64,000 nucleotides of DNA, from positions 248,001-312,000 of the forward strand of contig NZ_JACIEM010000004.1 in assembly GCF_014196845.1 (NCBI RefSeq). The letters run 5' to 3'. The DNA is from Aurantimonas endophytica. GTDB taxonomy: Bacteria > Pseudomonadota > Alphaproteobacteria > Rhizobiales > Rhizobiaceae. The position numbers and the translations under genes are program-made. This document shows, piece after piece, positions 38,809 through 49,167 of the stretch (position 1 is the stretch's first letter; every line of letters starts with the position of its first letter). The notes below the pieces were generated by a model. That model was not told the DNA's origin, searched no databases, and saw only the letters and a list, made by a program, of their open reading frames with translations.

Positions 38809-39597
38809 TTACTCGCCCGGCATCGCCGCGATGTCGCGGACAACGCCGTCGACGCCGGTGATGGCGCCGGCTTCGGTCGCCGCGCCCGTCTCCAGATCGA
38901 CCGTATAGAGCGTGGTGCCGTTGACCAGCCAGGCGGTGTTGGTGCCGTCCTCGCTCGTCTGCACGTCGAAGGCGTAGGTGTCGGCCGGCTCGGCGATGCC
39001 GAACTTGCCGACGGCCGCCAGCGTGCCGTCATTCGGCGACGTCTGCTGGATCAGCGCGCCGATGGTGGCGTCGACGTCGTACATGGCGGTCGATTCCGGT
39101 TTGCCGAACGAGTTGATATAGGCGGCCGCCACGATCGCCGGCGCTTCGCCCGAATGCATGTCGGCGGCGTCGAAGGCGAGTTCGCCATCGACGGTGACCT
39201 CGCCGGTATCGACATTGACCCGGTGGTTGGTGGTGCCGGTCATGTAGCGCAGGCGGTCCGCCATCGGGTTGAAATCGACGACGACCGGCGCGTCGCCGAT
39301 CTCGAGCGGCGTGTCCATGGTGGAGAGTTCGGTGGCCGCGCCCGTCTCCGGGTCGATGGTGACGATCGTGTTGTCTGCGGTGACGCCGATCAGCGTGTCG
39401 TTGGCCGGACGCCAGTCGATGCCGACCAGCCGGTCGACGCCCATGACCTCGACGGTCGCGCTCGCTGCCAGGTTGTCGGTGTCGAGCATCACCAGGGTCT
39501 TGTCCCCGGTCAGCCCGACGAGCGGTGCGGCGAGGCCTGCCGTGGTCGCGGCGAACAGGGCGGTGGAGGCGATCATCGCTGTTTTGACGGTCTGCAT
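38809..39597 (-). CDS. Exported DUF4394 protein
   Basis: The 262-residue product has a Sec signal (MQTVKTAMIASTALFAATTAGLA) and a beta-propeller-like repeat series rich in Asp and Thr: LVGLTGDKTLVMLDTDN, GIDWRPANDTLIGVT, FNPMADRLRYMTGT, AWLVNGTTLYTVDLETG. This is the DUF4394 family, with no established role. It is divergent from an ECF sigma/anti-sigma pair, which may control it. GGGAG precedes the ATG at 39597. Confidence 0.85.
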   Translation of the reverse strand: MQTVKTAMIASTALFAATTAGLAAPLVGLTGDKTLVMLDTDNLAASATVEVMGVDRLVGIDWRPANDTLIGVTADNTIVTIDPETGAATELSTMDTPLEIGDAPVVVDFNPMADRLRYMTGTTNHRVNVDTGEVTVDGELAFDAADMHSGEAPAIVAAAYINSFGKPESTAMYDVDATIGALIQQTSPNDGTLAAVGKFGIAEPADTYAFDVQTSEDGTNTAWLVNGTTLYTVDLETGAATEAGAITGVDGVVRDIAAMPGE

Positions 39598-39954
39598 TTT
39601 CGTATCTCCCGGAAGATCGTTGAGGACAGCGGTCGACGGACGAGTTCCACCGACGCTTCCTGATGGGGAGACACGGCGCCACGCCGATCGGGTGCAGCAT
39701 CAGCAGAATTTTTTCGACGTTTCGTGAGAGGGCGCCGCATGGCCGGGGTATTTTCGCGCGTCGCCGCTGCACCCGTTCCGCCCCGGCGCGTGTAACCACC
39801 ACGGATGAAACGAGAACCGGACACCGCAAGGGAGATGATCGGTCGGCCGGCGCCGGTCGTCCCGGCCGCGACTTTTCTAAAGGGATCGCGTATTCCGGCA
39901 GTCTCGCCGGCTGCGACCGGTGGCCGTCCGCCTGAGAATTCGTGCAGGGCTGAA
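39598..39954. other. Shared regulatory region of DUF4394 and the sigma factor gene
   Basis: These 357 bases separate two divergent starts and should hold both promoters. A minus-strand GGAAC lies about 50 bases before the DUF4394 start, reminiscent of an ECF -35 element, but I find no convincing matching -10. No gene is supported. Confidence 0.35.
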
Positions 39955-40491
39955 ATGGGATTTGATCACGCGGCCGCCATCCTTGCCTGCGCTAGGGGAC
40001 GCCATGAAGCGCTGAAGGCGCTCTACGACGAGGACGCCGCGCGCCTTCTCGGCATCGCGATGCGGATCCTGCGGCGGCGGGACGTCGCCGAGGACGTCGT
40101 GCAGGAGGTCTTCATCAGCGTCTGGCGCAAGGCCGACAGTTTCGACGCCGGGCGCGGCAACGGCCGGGCCTGGCTGTCGCGCATCACCCGCAACGCCGCG
40201 CTGAACAGGCTGCGGGCGATGCGCCCGACGGCCGAGCTGGACGAGGCCCGCCTGGACGAGGTGCCCGACGACGCCGACGATCCCCACGCGGCGCTGTCGC
40301 GATTAGAGGACGCCAGCCTGCTGAAGGCGTGCCTTGAGCGACTGGACGAGGCGAAGCGCAGGGCCATCCTCCTCGCTTATGTCGACGGCTGTTCCCAGAC
40401 CGAGATCGCCGAGCGAATGGCCATGCCGCACAACACCGTCAAGTCGTGGATCCGGCGCGGCCTCCTCCTGCTTCGGGAGTGCCTGCAATGA
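39955..40491 (+). CDS. ECF-type RNA polymerase sigma factor
   Basis: The 178-residue sigma factor has region 2 (LYDEDAARLLGIAMRILRRRDVAEDVVQEVFISVWRKA) and region 4 (GCSQTEIAERMAMPHNTVKSWIRRGLLLLRECLQ). ATG at 39955 follows AGGG and gives the usual length; an upstream ATG at 39805 would add 50 residues unlike sigma factors. Its stop overlaps the start of the anti-sigma gene, so the two are translationally coupled. Confidence 0.92.
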   Translation: MGFDHAAAILACARGRHEALKALYDEDAARLLGIAMRILRRRDVAEDVVQEVFISVWRKADSFDAGRGNGRAWLSRITRNAALNRLRAMRPTAELDEARLDEVPDDADDPHAALSRLEDASLLKACLERLDEAKRRAILLAYVDGCSQTEIAERMAMPHNTVKSWIRRGLLLLRECLQ

Positions 40492-41213
40492 CCCGCCGGA
40501 AGGACGCGCGCACCGATCTTCGCGCCATGCTGGCCGTGCTCGGCCACGAGGGTCCCGTCGGGTCCGCCCGCCAGGCTGTCGACCCGGAAGCGCTGGCGCA
40601 CTGGCAGGAGACGTTCGAGCCCCTGACCGCGCTCGCGCCCCCCGTCGAGCCTTCGCCGGAACTCTGGACCCGTATCGCGGCCGCGACCGCGCCGGAAGCC
40701 GCCGCGTCGGCAAGCGCTGCCGCGCAAGCCCGTCCCCGGCAGGTCGCCGCCACGCCGCTGTGGGAGCGCCTCTGGTCGAGCCTCGGCCTGTGGCGCTTCG
40801 CGACGGCGGCGCTCGCCGGCGTCGCCGCAGCCTTCCTGTTCTTCGCATCGCCGGAGACGGGCCCGACCGACCCCGCCGCCTATGTCGCGGTGCTGCAGGC
40901 GCCGGAAGGCGAGCGCCAGGCCGGCTGGATCGTCGAAGTGGCGGCGGACCGGAGCATCCGCCTCGTCGCGCTCGGGGATACGCCCATCGGCGAGAACCAG
41001 GCGCTGGAGTTCTGGACCAAGGCCGTCGACGCGGCGGGGCCGACCTCGCTCGGGGTGGTGCCGGGCAGCGGCGTGACCGAGATCCCCCGCGACGCGGTGC
41101 CGCCGATCGGGCCCGACCAGCTGTTCGAGATCACCCTTGAGCCGGCCACCGGATCGCCCATCGGCCGCCCGACCGGCCCGATCCTCTTCATCGGCCGCGC
41201 CAGCGCCGTTTAG
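40488..41213 (+). CDS. Anti-sigma factor, RskA-like
   Basis: The 241-residue membrane protein has an N-terminal cytoplasmic part (sigma binding), one transmembrane helix (WRFATAALAGVAAAFLFFAS) and a periplasmic RskA-type domain (GERQAGWIVEVAADRSIRLVALGD, ending GPILFIGRASAV). ATG at 40488 overlaps the sigma stop (ATGA). It should hold the ECF factor until a cell-envelope signal arrives. Confidence 0.88.
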   Translation: MTRRKDARTDLRAMLAVLGHEGPVGSARQAVDPEALAHWQETFEPLTALAPPVEPSPELWTRIAAATAPEAAASASAAAQARPRQVAATPLWERLWSSLGLWRFATAALAGVAAAFLFFASPETGPTDPAAYVAVLQAPEGERQAGWIVEVAADRSIRLVALGDTPIGENQALEFWTKAVDAAGPTSLGVVPGSGVTEIPRDAVPPIGPDQLFEITLEPATGSPIGRPTGPILFIGRASAV

Positions 41214-41411
41214 CTGCCGCGCGGACCAGCTTCGCCGTGCCGCGGGCACGCGGACTGCGTGTCAGGAGCGGGAGACGGGTAGCATCGCCGGCTTGCCGCT
41301 GACGCCTCGATCGGGTGCCGGCTCAGCCCGGCGATCGCCGGCGATGCTTGTCAGCCGCGCTTTGGCTCCCGATAATTGCCGCAACTCGCTACCGATCCGA
41401 CGGACCACCCC

Positions 41412-41969
41412 TTGCCCCATCTCGCCCTCTACAACTTCAACAATTTCCGCGTGCCGTCGCAGGAGCCCGCTAATCAAGGTTTTCACGACCGCAACGACGT
41501 CAACTTCGCGGCGGCGGAGCTGAGCGAAGGCTTCGTTGCGCGGTCCGGCCATCCGGACGAGCCGGGGCCGCAGAGCTGGGGCGAGCAGGTGTATCCGCGG
41601 TTCCATGTCGAGAACGGCGATGGCTGGGCGCCGGCGACGCTGTCGCTGTGGCGCGACCTGCCGGCGCTGTTCGCGTTTTCCTATGCCGGCATCCATGCCG
41701 AGGCGCTGCGCCACGCCCGACAGTGGTTCGACCGGCAGGCCTCGCCGCCTTACGTCCTGTGGTGGGTGGAGGAGGGGCATGTTCCGGACTGGCGCGAGGG
41801 CGTGGAGCGGCTGGAGCATCTGCACGATCACGGCCCATCGCCGCACGCCTTCGACTTCAAGCGGCCCTTCGATCCGGCGGGCAGTCCGACCACGGTCGAT
41901 CAGGAGGCGGTAAGACGCTGCCGGGAAGCGAACGAACGGGCGCAGGTACTTCTGACCGATCCCGTGTAG
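41412..41969 (+). CDS. DUF3291 domain protein
   Basis: The 185-residue product has the DUF3291 pattern HLALYNFNNFRVPSQEPANQGFHDRND, then VARSGHPDEPGPQSWGEQVYPRF and LPALFAFSYAGIHAEALRHARQWF, ending with a WWVEEGHVPDWREGVERLEHL segment. The fold is related to dimeric ferredoxin-like monooxygenases. No ATG is available. TTG at 41412 puts the family start in place, while a TTG at 41376 would add 12 residues. Function unknown. Confidence 0.8.
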   Translation: MPHLALYNFNNFRVPSQEPANQGFHDRNDVNFAAAELSEGFVARSGHPDEPGPQSWGEQVYPRFHVENGDGWAPATLSLWRDLPALFAFSYAGIHAEALRHARQWFDRQASPPYVLWWVEEGHVPDWREGVERLEHLHDHGPSPHAFDFKRPFDPAGSPTTVDQEAVRRCREANERAQVLLTDPV

Positions 41970-42043
41970 CGATCGGGGTCATAGCTCCGAGAGAAGGCGG
42001 CGCGGCAACCGGCCGCCGCCTCCCTTGCCCGATCCGCGCGACC

Positions 42044-45000
42044 TTACTCCGCCGGCACTGCCTCGCCGGCCGGCTTGGCCGGCGGCGCGACCGTGCCGCG
42101 CGGCCGGTCGTTGCGCGCCAGCAGCTTGTAGAACAGCGGGATGAAGAAGATCGCGACGAAGGTCGCGGCCAGCATGCCGCCGATGACGCCGGTGCCGATC
42201 GAGTGGCGGCTGGCCGAGCCCGCGCCGGTGGAGATCGCAAGCGGCACGACACCGAGGATGAAGGCGAGCGACGTCATGATGATCGGCCGGAAGCGGAGCT
42301 TGGCGCCTTCCAGCGCGGCATCGAAGGCCGACAGGCCCTCGGCCCGCTTCAGCACGGCGAACTCGACGATCAGGATGGCGTTCTTGGCCGCCAGCCCGAC
42401 CAGCGTCACCAAGCCGATCTGGAAGTAGACGTCGTTGTCGAGGCCGCGAATGCTGATGGCAATGAGGGCGCCGAGCATGGCGAAGGGCACCGCCAGCAGC
42501 ACCGCGATCGGCAGCGACCAGCGCTCGTACTGCGCCGACAGGATGAAGAACACCATCAGGATGCCGAAGCCGATGGCGATCAGCCCCGTGCCGCCCGAGG
42601 CGATCTCCTGGTAGGCCGAGCCCGTCCAGGCGACCTGGTAGCCGGGCGGCAGGCTGGACGCCGCGATTTCCTGCATTGCCGCCAGCGCCTGGCCGGAGGA
42701 GTAGCCGGGGGCCGGACCGCCCGAGACCTTCGCCGCGTTGAAGGCGTTGAACCGCTCGATCAGGTCAGGGCCGACCACGCGTTCGACCGTCAGCAGCGTG
42801 TCCAGCGGGATCATCGAGCCGTTGGAGGCCTGCACATAGACGAAGCGCAGATCGTCCGGCTTCTCGCGGAAATCCGATTCCGACTGCAGCGACACGCGAT
42901 AATTGCGGCCGAGCAGGGTGAAGTCGTTGACGTAGAGCGAGCCGAAGGTCGACTGCATGGTCTCGAAGATCGACGAGATCGGCACGTTCAGCGCCTTGGC
43001 CTTCTGGCGGTCCACGTCGATCTGGTACTGCGGCACGTTGGCCGCGAAGGTGGTGCGTACGCCGGCAAGCTCCGGCCGCTCGGCGGCAGCTGCGACGAGC
43101 GCGTTGGTCGCCTCGATCAGCGCCTGCGCCCCGGAATTCTGGCGGTCCTGGACGAACAGGTCGAAGCCGCCGGTGGTCGACAGGCCCTGGATCGGCGGCG
43201 GGTTGAAGGCCAGCACCATGCCGTCCTCGATGCCGGCATTCATACCGATGAACGGGCCGACGAGACTGCGGGCATCGAGCGAGGGATCCTCGCGGTCCGC
43301 CCAGTCCTTGAGGCTGACGAAGGCAACGCCTGCGCTGGATTTCTGCGTGCCGGCGAGAAGGTCGAAGCCGGCAAAGGCGGTGACGTCCTGCACCGCCGGG
43401 TGCTGGCGGAGATTGGCGCTGACCTGTTCCATCACCTCGGTCGTGCGCGCCAGCGAGGCGGCCGGCGGCAGTATGGCGATGACGAAATTGACGCCCTGGT
43501 CCTCGTCGGGGACGAGCGAGCCGGGGATCGTCTGGAACAGATAATAGCTGCCGCCGAGGACGCCGGCGAACAGCACCAGCGCCAGCACCGCCCGGCGCAT
43601 GATGAAGGCGACGCCCGCCCCATAGGCGTTGGTCAGCTTGTCGAAGCCGCGGTTGAACCAGCGGAACGGCGCCCAGGGCTCGGAATGGGTGTTCTTGAGG
43701 AGGACGCCGCACAGGGCCGGCGTCAGCGTCAGCGCGACGATGCCGGAAATGGTGACGGACACGGCGATGGTCACCGCGAACTGGCGGTACATCGTGCCGG
43801 CGAGGCCGCCGAGGAAGGCGACTGGGATGAACACGGCGCACAGCACCAGCACGATGGCGATCACCGGCCCGGCGACCTCGGTCATCGCCTTGGCGGTGGC
43901 GTCCTTGGCGTTGAGCCGCTCCGTGCGCATGATCCGCTCGACATTCTCGAGCACCACGATGGCGTCGTCGACGACGATGCCGATCGCCAGCACCAGGCCG
44001 AACAGCGTCAGGAGGTTGATCGAGAATCCGAGCGCGAGCAGCACGCCGAACGTGCCGATGATCGATACCGGCACGGCGATCATCGGGATCAGCGTGGCGC
44101 GGAAGCTCTGCAGGAAGACGAAGACGACGATGAAGACCAGCACCATCGCCTCGATGAAGGTGATCACCACCTCCTCGATCGACGCCTCGATGAACTTGGT
44201 CGTGTCGTAGGGGATGGCATAGGCGATGCCGCTCGGGAAATTGCCCGAAAGCTCGTCCATCCGGGCCCTGACGCCGGCCAGCGTGTCCAGCGCGTTGGCG
44301 CCGGGCTGCAGGTAGATGCCGATCGGCACGGTCGGGATGCCGTTGTAGGTGGCGTTGAAGCCGTAGTCCTGCGCCCCGAGCTCGACCCGCGCGACGTCCT
44401 TGAGCAGCAGCGAGGCGGCGTTGGCGTCCGAGCGCAGGATGATGTTCTCGAAGGCCGCGGCGTCGGGCAGGCGCCCGGCCGTGGTCACCGAATAGGTGAA
44501 GGCGAGGTCGCTGTCGGAGGGCTCGGCACCGAACTGGCCGGCGGCGAACTGGGCGTTCTGGTCGCGGATCGCGGTGGCGACGTCGCCGGGCGTCAGGCCG
44601 TAGGAGGCGAGCGCGTCCGGGCGCAGCCAGATGCGCATCGAATAGTTGCGGGCGCCGAAGAGCTGCGCCTCGCCGATGCCCGGCAGCCGCTTCAGCTCGT
44701 CGAGGACGTTCAAGAGCGCGTAGTTCGACACGTAGGTCGCGTCGTAGCGCGGGTCCTGCGACGACATGGTGAGGACCGCGAGGATCGACGAATTCTGCTT
44801 GGCGACGGTGACGCCGAGGCGCTGGACCTCCTGCGGCAGCGACGCGTTGGCCTGCTGCACGCGGTTGTTGACGTTGATCGTCGCCTGGTCCGGGTCGGTG
44901 CCGCTGGCGAAGGTCACGGTGATGGTCGCCGAACCCGTCGAGGAGTTCGTCGACTGCATGTAGAGCATGTCCTCGACGCCGTTGATCTGCTGTTCGATCG

Positions 45001-45193
45001 GCGCGGAGACGGTCTGGGCGATGGTCTCGGCACTGGCGCCCGGATAGGAGGCGCGCACCTGCACCTGCGGCGGCACCAGCTCGGGATACTGCTCGATCGG
45101 CAGCGAGGTGATCGACATGATGCCGCCGAGCACGATCAGGATCGAGATGACCGCCGCGAAGATCGGCCGGTCGACGAAGAAGCGGGCGTTCAC
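42044..45193 (-). CDS. RND efflux pump inner-membrane permease (AcrB/MexB type)
   Basis: The 1049-residue proton-driven pump has the standard RND layout of two sets of six transmembrane segments with large periplasmic loops. Landmarks are [20 protein letters not shown] at the start, [16 protein letters not shown] with the proton-relay acidic pair, [34 protein letters not shown] and a C-terminal helix. Start is GTG at 45193, overlapping the adaptor stop (GTGA). Likely substrates are hydrophobic drugs or detergents; no outer-membrane channel gene is adjacent. Confidence 0.93.
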   Translation of the reverse strand: MNARFFVDRPIFAAVISILIVLGGIMSITSLPIEQYPELVPPQVQVRASYPGASAETIAQTVSAPIEQQINGVEDMLYMQSTNSSTGSATITVTFASGTDPDQATINVNNRVQQANASLPQEVQRLGVTVAKQNSSILAVLTMSSQDPRYDATYVSNYALLNVLDELKRLPGIGEAQLFGARNYSMRIWLRPDALASYGLTPGDVATAIRDQNAQFAAGQFGAEPSDSDLAFTYSVTTAGRLPDAAAFENIILRSDANAASLLLKDVARVELGAQDYGFNATYNGIPTVPIGIYLQPGANALDTLAGVRARMDELSGNFPSGIAYAIPYDTTKFIEASIEEVVITFIEAMVLVFIVVFVFLQSFRATLIPMIAVPVSIIGTFGVLLALGFSINLLTLFGLVLAIGIVVDDAIVVLENVERIMRTERLNAKDATAKAMTEVAGPVIAIVLVLCAVFIPVAFLGGLAGTMYRQFAVTIAVSVTISGIVALTLTPALCGVLLKNTHSEPWAPFRWFNRGFDKLTNAYGAGVAFIMRRAVLALVLFAGVLGGSYYLFQTIPGSLVPDEDQGVNFVIAILPPAASLARTTEVMEQVSANLRQHPAVQDVTAFAGFDLLAGTQKSSAGVAFVSLKDWADREDPSLDARSLVGPFIGMNAGIEDGMVLAFNPPPIQGLSTTGGFDLFVQDRQNSGAQALIEATNALVAAAAERPELAGVRTTFAANVPQYQIDVDRQKAKALNVPISSIFETMQSTFGSLYVNDFTLLGRNYRVSLQSESDFREKPDDLRFVYVQASNGSMIPLDTLLTVERVVGPDLIERFNAFNAAKVSGGPAPGYSSGQALAAMQEIAASSLPPGYQVAWTGSAYQEIASGGTGLIAIGFGILMVFFILSAQYERWSLPIAVLLAVPFAMLGALIAISIRGLDNDVYFQIGLVTLVGLAAKNAILIVEFAVLKRAEGLSAFDAALEGAKLRFRPIIMTSLAFILGVVPLAISTGAGSASRHSIGTGVIGGMLAATFVAIFFIPLFYKLLARNDRPRGTVAPPAKPAGEAVPAE

Positions 45194-46584
45194 TGGCCGG
45201 TCTCCGCACCGTTCTGCTCGTCGCGGGCGGCCTGGCCGTCGGGGAGGGCGGTCAGCGGCACGGGCGGGCCCGCCGAGGCGTCTGCCGACGCGGTCTCGGC
45301 ATCGCTCTCCAGGGCGCTGCTGTCCCCGGTGGCCGGCGCTGCGTCCTCGGCTGCCTCCGGTGCCTCCGGCGTTCCTGCTGCCGGCGGCTCCGCCGCGCCC
45401 TCTTCGGGCCCGGCGCTCGCTTCTGGCGCGTTTGCGGGCTGGCCGCCGGCGGGCGCCTCCTCTGCCTCGTGCGGCGCAACGGGTGCGTTCGGACGGACCT
45501 TGACGACACCCTCGACGATCACCCGGTCGCCGTCCTGGAGGCCGTCGGCGAGCAGCAGCGAGCCGTTCAACTCGCGGTCGACCCGCACCGGCCGCACTTC
45601 CGCGACGTTCTCGGCATTGACCGTATAGACGAAGGTGCCCTGCGGGCCCTGCATCAGCGCCTCGGTCGGCACGGTGACGGCGTTCTCGACCGACAGCCCT
45701 TCGAGCTGCAGCCGCACGAACTGGCCGGGCAACAGCTTGTCGTCCGGGTTGGGCAGCACGGCGCGCGACAGGATCGTGCCGGTCTGGGAATCGATCGAGG
45801 TGGAGGTGAAGTCGATCGTGCCGCTCTGCTCGTAGGTCGCGCCGTCACCGAAGGCGATCGTCACCTTCAGGTCGGAGGGGTTGGTGCCGCCCTGCAGCCG
45901 GCCGCTGTCGATCAGGTCGCGGATCGAGGCCGCCTCGCGGTCGGCAGCGGAGAAATTGACGTAGATCGGGTCGAGCTGGCTGATCCGGGTGAGCAGATCG
46001 CCGGTGCTCAGCAGGCTGCCCTCGGGCACCTGCTCGAGGCTGGTGATGCCGCTGACCGGCGCCTCGACCGTCGCATAGCCGAGCGACAGCGTTGCCGTGC
46101 GCAGCTGCGCCTCGGCGGCGGCGACCTGCGCGGCCGCGAGTTCGCGCGCCGAGACCGCGTCGTCGAGCGCGGCGCGGCTGGAGGCGCCGCTCTGCGCCAG
46201 CGTGCGGGCGCGCTCCTCCGTCCGCTGGGCCTGCCCGAGCTGGGCCTCGGCCTGCATGACTTCCGCCTTCGCCAGCGCGACCTGCGCCTCGTAGGGCGCC
46301 GAATCGATGCGGAAGAGCAGGGTTCCCTGCGCGATGCGGGCGCCCTCTTCGAATTCGCGCTGCAGCAGGATGCCGCCGACGCGGGCGCGGACCTCGACCT
46401 CGCGCGACGCGGCGACCCGGCCGGCGTACTCGTAGGTCACCGGCAAGGTGCGGCTCTGGATCGTCATCACCGTGACGGCGGGCGGGGGCGTCTCGCCGCC
46501 GCCTTGTGCATGAGCCGGCACGCCGGCGGCCACGAGCAGGCCCGTCAGGGCCGCGATCCGAAGGAATGCTCTCGATCCGGACAT
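45190..46584 (-). CDS. RND efflux periplasmic adaptor (AcrA/MexA type)
   Basis: The 464-residue adaptor has a signal sequence ([16 protein letters not shown]), a lipoyl half-motif ([31 protein letters not shown]), a coiled hairpin and the beta-barrel end. A disordered tail of about 90 residues rich in Pro, Ala and Glu follows residue 370, longer than in AcrA. It precedes and overlaps the permease gene. It faces away from a TetR regulator whose operator lies in the 89-base gap. Confidence 0.92.
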   Translation of the reverse strand: MSGSRAFLRIAALTGLLVAAGVPAHAQGGGETPPPAVTVMTIQSRTLPVTYEYAGRVAASREVEVRARVGGILLQREFEEGARIAQGTLLFRIDSAPYEAQVALAKAEVMQAEAQLGQAQRTEERARTLAQSGASSRAALDDAVSARELAAAQVAAAEAQLRTATLSLGYATVEAPVSGITSLEQVPEGSLLSTGDLLTRISQLDPIYVNFSAADREAASIRDLIDSGRLQGGTNPSDLKVTIAFGDGATYEQSGTIDFTSTSIDSQTGTILSRAVLPNPDDKLLPGQFVRLQLEGLSVENAVTVPTEALMQGPQGTFVYTVNAENVAEVRPVRVDRELNGSLLLADGLQDGDRVIVEGVVKVRPNAPVAPHEAEEAPAGGQPANAPEASAGPEEGAAEPPAAGTPEAPEAAEDAAPATGDSSALESDAETASADASAGPPVPLTALPDGQAARDEQNGAETGQ

Positions 46585-46632
46585 TCTTAATCACTTTCCG
46601 GCCACAGCGGCCCCGTCCTCTTGCATTGCAGC

Positions 46633-46654
46633 ATACATACAGCCATAAATGTAT
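46633..46654. promoter_or_regulatory. AcrR-like operator between the pump and TetR genes
   Basis: ATACAT and ATGTAT face each other around 10 bases. The site starts 49 bases before the adaptor and ends 20 bases before the TetR start. Sequence and spacing resemble the E. coli AcrR operator (TACATACAT ... ATGTATGTA). It is the obvious target of the divergent TetR protein. Confidence 0.7.
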
Positions 46655-46673
46655 CTGAGCAAGGGAGGCACAT

Positions 46674-47369
46674 GTGCGACGCACCAAGGAAGATGCACTG
46701 CTGACCCGCGAGGCGATCCTCGATGCGGCCGAAGCGCGCTTCTACGATTTCGGCGTCGCTTCCACCACCCTGTCGCACATCGCCGCCGCAGCCGGCCTGA
46801 CGCGTGGCGCGATCTACTGGCACTTTCCCAACAAGCTGGAACTGTTCCGCGCCATGCACGAGCGGGCGAAGCTGCCGCAGGAAGCGTTCTTCAGCGACGG
46901 ATCGCCCGGCGCGCGGCGATCCCTGGAGGAACTATACACCAATTCAATCGAGGCGTTTCGTCATCTGGAGCGCGACGAACGGGCGCGCCGGGTTCTGACC
47001 ATCCTGCTGCTGCGGTGCGAATACGTCGGCGAGATGCAGGACGCGATGATGCGGCGCACCGACGCGGACAACGCCATGCACCGCACCATCACGGCGATCT
47101 TCGCCGCCGTCCAGTATCGCGGCGAGCTGAAGCCGGAATGGAAGCCGGAGATCGCGGCGACGGCCTATGTCTGCGCCGTCGGCGGTGTCATCCTGGAGTG
47201 GCTGCGGTCGGAGCGGGGTTTCGACCTCGTCACGGTGGGCGGCAACGTGGTGCGCAGCGTGATCGTCGGCTTTGCCTGTCCCGGGGCACCGGTTGCTTGC
47301 CTGGAGGAGAATTCGTTCGCGGCCGAAGCGGCGCGCGGCGGCGAGGATCAGGCGGTCGCCCGAAGCTGA
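46674..47369 (+). CDS. TetR-family repressor (AcrR type)
   Basis: The 231-residue regulator has the TetR helix-turn-helix (LTREAILDAAEARFYDFGVASTTLSHIAAAAGLTRGAIYWHFPNKLELF in parts) and an AcrR-type ligand domain (TAYVCAVGGVILEWL). Start is GTG at 46674 after AGGGAGG. It ends in an unusual Cys-containing tail (ACPGAPVACLEE). It likely represses the divergent RND pump. Confidence 0.9.
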   Translation: MRRTKEDALLTREAILDAAEARFYDFGVASTTLSHIAAAAGLTRGAIYWHFPNKLELFRAMHERAKLPQEAFFSDGSPGARRSLEELYTNSIEAFRHLERDERARRVLTILLLRCEYVGEMQDAMMRRTDADNAMHRTITAIFAAVQYRGELKPEWKPEIAATAYVCAVGGVILEWLRSERGFDLVTVGGNVVRSVIVGFACPGAPVACLEENSFAAEAARGGEDQAVARS

Positions 47370-47535
47370 TCGGGCCGGCGGGGGAGCCGGCGCGGGTGAT
47401 TTCTTTTCCGCATCGGCAGATTATTGGAATGCCTGCCGCTGACCTTGAGCCGATGAGGTTCTATGTAGCGGCGGCCTGCCTGGCTTGTCGTGCCCCGCGA
47501 GGCGTCGCCTGCCGCGGAATGAAAGGACGTGTTCG

Positions 47536-48360
47536 ATGAATTCTCTCGCCGCTCAGTCGGAACCGACGCAGGAGCCCGCCTTCCCGATTCCGGCAGGTGT
47601 CTTTGCCGAGCGCGTCACCGCCGTCCGGCACTACACCGACACGCTGTTCTCGTTCCGGATCACCCGGCCGCAGAGCTTTCGCTTCCGCACCGGCGAGTTC
47701 GTCATGATCGGCCTGCCGAACGCCGAGAAGCCGGTGTTCCGCGCCTATTCGATCGCCAGCCCGTCCTGGGACGAGGAGCTGGAGTTCTTCTCGATCAAGG
47801 TGCCGAACGGCCCGCTGACCGAGCATCTGCAGAAGATCGCCGTCGGCGACACGGTGCTGATGCGCAAGAAGTCGACCGGCACGCTGGTCCTCGACGCGTT
47901 GATCCCCGGCAAGCGGCTGTTCCTGTTCTCCACCGGCACCGGTATCGCGCCCTTTGCCGGAGTCGTCCGCGATCCTGAAACCTACGAGAAGTTCGACCAG
48001 GTGATCCTCACCCAGACCTGCCGCAGCCAGGCGGAACTCCGCTACGGCCGTGACCTGGTGGAGAACGCGCGGTCCGACGAGCTGATGAGCGAGTTCATCG
48101 GCGACAGACTGCTGTTCCACACCAGCGCCACCCGCGAGGGCGAGACCCGCGGCCACCGCATCACCACGCTGATCGAGAACGGCCAGCTGTTCGAGGCGCT
48201 GCAGATCCCGCCGCTCGATCCCGCCACCGACCGCGCGATGATCTGCGGTTCGATGGCGATGCTGAAGGACACCGAGAAGCTGCTCGACGGCCTCGGCTTC
48301 GAGGAGGGCGCCAACAACAAGCCCGGCACCTACGTGGTTGAGCGGGCGTTCGTGGACTAG
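47536..48360 (+). CDS. fpr: Ferredoxin-NADP reductase
   Basis: The 274-residue FAD enzyme moves electrons between NADPH and ferredoxin or flavodoxin. Motifs are FRAYSIASP (FAD), LFSTGTGIAPF (NADP) and MICGSMAMLKD, ending VVERAFVD, as in bacterial subclass I/plant-type-like Fpr from alphaproteobacteria. ATG at 47536 follows GAAAGGA. It stands as a single gene after the TetR regulator. Confidence 0.92.
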   Translation: MNSLAAQSEPTQEPAFPIPAGVFAERVTAVRHYTDTLFSFRITRPQSFRFRTGEFVMIGLPNAEKPVFRAYSIASPSWDEELEFFSIKVPNGPLTEHLQKIAVGDTVLMRKKSTGTLVLDALIPGKRLFLFSTGTGIAPFAGVVRDPETYEKFDQVILTQTCRSQAELRYGRDLVENARSDELMSEFIGDRLLFHTSATREGETRGHRITTLIENGQLFEALQIPPLDPATDRAMICGSMAMLKDTEKLLDGLGFEEGANNKPGTYVVERAFVD

Positions 48361-48460
48361 ACGAGCCACGACAAGCCATTATGCTGCACGCGAGAGCATC
48401 CTGGGCTATGTTGAGGTGCTGGTCGTAGTGGGTGTCTCGGGTCCCAGTGAAGGGTCTGAA

Positions 48461-48685
48461 ATGACGTCTGATACCAAAGCAGGCGGAACTGCAAGGCCGG
48501 GGAGGCTTGCCGCGGGTTCCGGCAAGGACCGGCAGACGGCCGGTGCAATGGCGACGCGAGACAGCCGCAACGGCAAATTCGTCGAGCGGCAAGTTCTCGG
48601 CCCGGATGGGACTGTCCGCACGAGGATATCTCGCGACGTCATCTACGAGGCTTTGGCCGACTCCGCGTCCCGTAAAAAACGTTAG
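48461..48685 (+). CDS. Unknown small protein, first gene of a pair
   Basis: ATG at 48461 follows GAAGGG and gives 74 residues. The first 30 are low-complexity (Gly, Ala, Thr, Lys), followed by SRNGKFVERQVLGPDGTVRTRISRDVIYEALADSASRKKR in two halves, which suggests a short strand-hairpin and a basic tail that could bind nucleic acid. It ends 4 bases before the next gene. I do not recognise it. Confidence 0.5.
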   Translation: MTSDTKAGGTARPGRLAAGSGKDRQTAGAMATRDSRNGKFVERQVLGPDGTVRTRISRDVIYEALADSASRKKR

Positions 48686-48689
48686 TGAA

Positions 48690-49136
48690 GTGCCGGGGGA
48701 GCATTCCACCGCATTCGAACAGATCGTGAAGCTCGACGATCTCGATGAAGATGTTGTTGGCCATTTGGCCTATGCCTACTACAAGCGAGACAAACGGGAC
48801 CTCGCACTGAAGGGCGACCTGACCGAGGAAGCGCTGGCTCGCCACCACCTCACTCTGACGCCGCGATTGATCCACCAGTACCGAGAAAGTGCCTTGCTTC
48901 GGCTCGAGAGCTACGCGGAAGCGGTTCTCGACAGGTCGCGCCCGGAAATCCAGGAAGCGACCCGCATCGATGCGATCCGCGGCGTCGAGGAGCGATTGAG
49001 CGAACGCATCCGTTCGGCAACCGCATGGTGGCAGACGATCATCTGGAACGTCATCGCCTGGCTCATCTCCCTGGCCATCACCTTTCTCGTACTCACATCG
49101 ACCGGCGCGATCACGATCAACGTCGGCAGCGCTTGA
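48690..49136 (+). CDS. Unknown C-terminally anchored membrane protein, second gene of a pair
   Basis: The 148-residue product starts at GTG 48690 (no ATG is available). About 110 cytoplasmic, helical and highly charged residues (GHLAYAYYKRDKRDLALKGDLTEEALARHH in parts, LTPRLIHQYRESALLRLESYAEAVLD) are followed by one strongly hydrophobic span (WQTIIWNVIAWLISLAITFLVL) and a short periplasmic tail. It reads immediately after the 74-residue gene. I cannot name a family. Such tail-anchored proteins occur in effector and stress systems, but nothing here proves that. Confidence 0.6.
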   Translation: MPGEHSTAFEQIVKLDDLDEDVVGHLAYAYYKRDKRDLALKGDLTEEALARHHLTLTPRLIHQYRESALLRLESYAEAVLDRSRPEIQEATRIDAIRGVEERLSERIRSATAWWQTIIWNVIAWLISLAITFLVLTSTGAITINVGSA

Positions 49137-49167
49137 CACGCCGGCCGCGTCTCGGCACGCCGCGAGG

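Noticed and set aside
41970-45628. Plus-strand open frame of about 1300 codons opposite the RND permease
   Set aside because: It is the shadow of the pump gene, with Arg/His/Asp-rich low-complexity translation and no recognisable domain.
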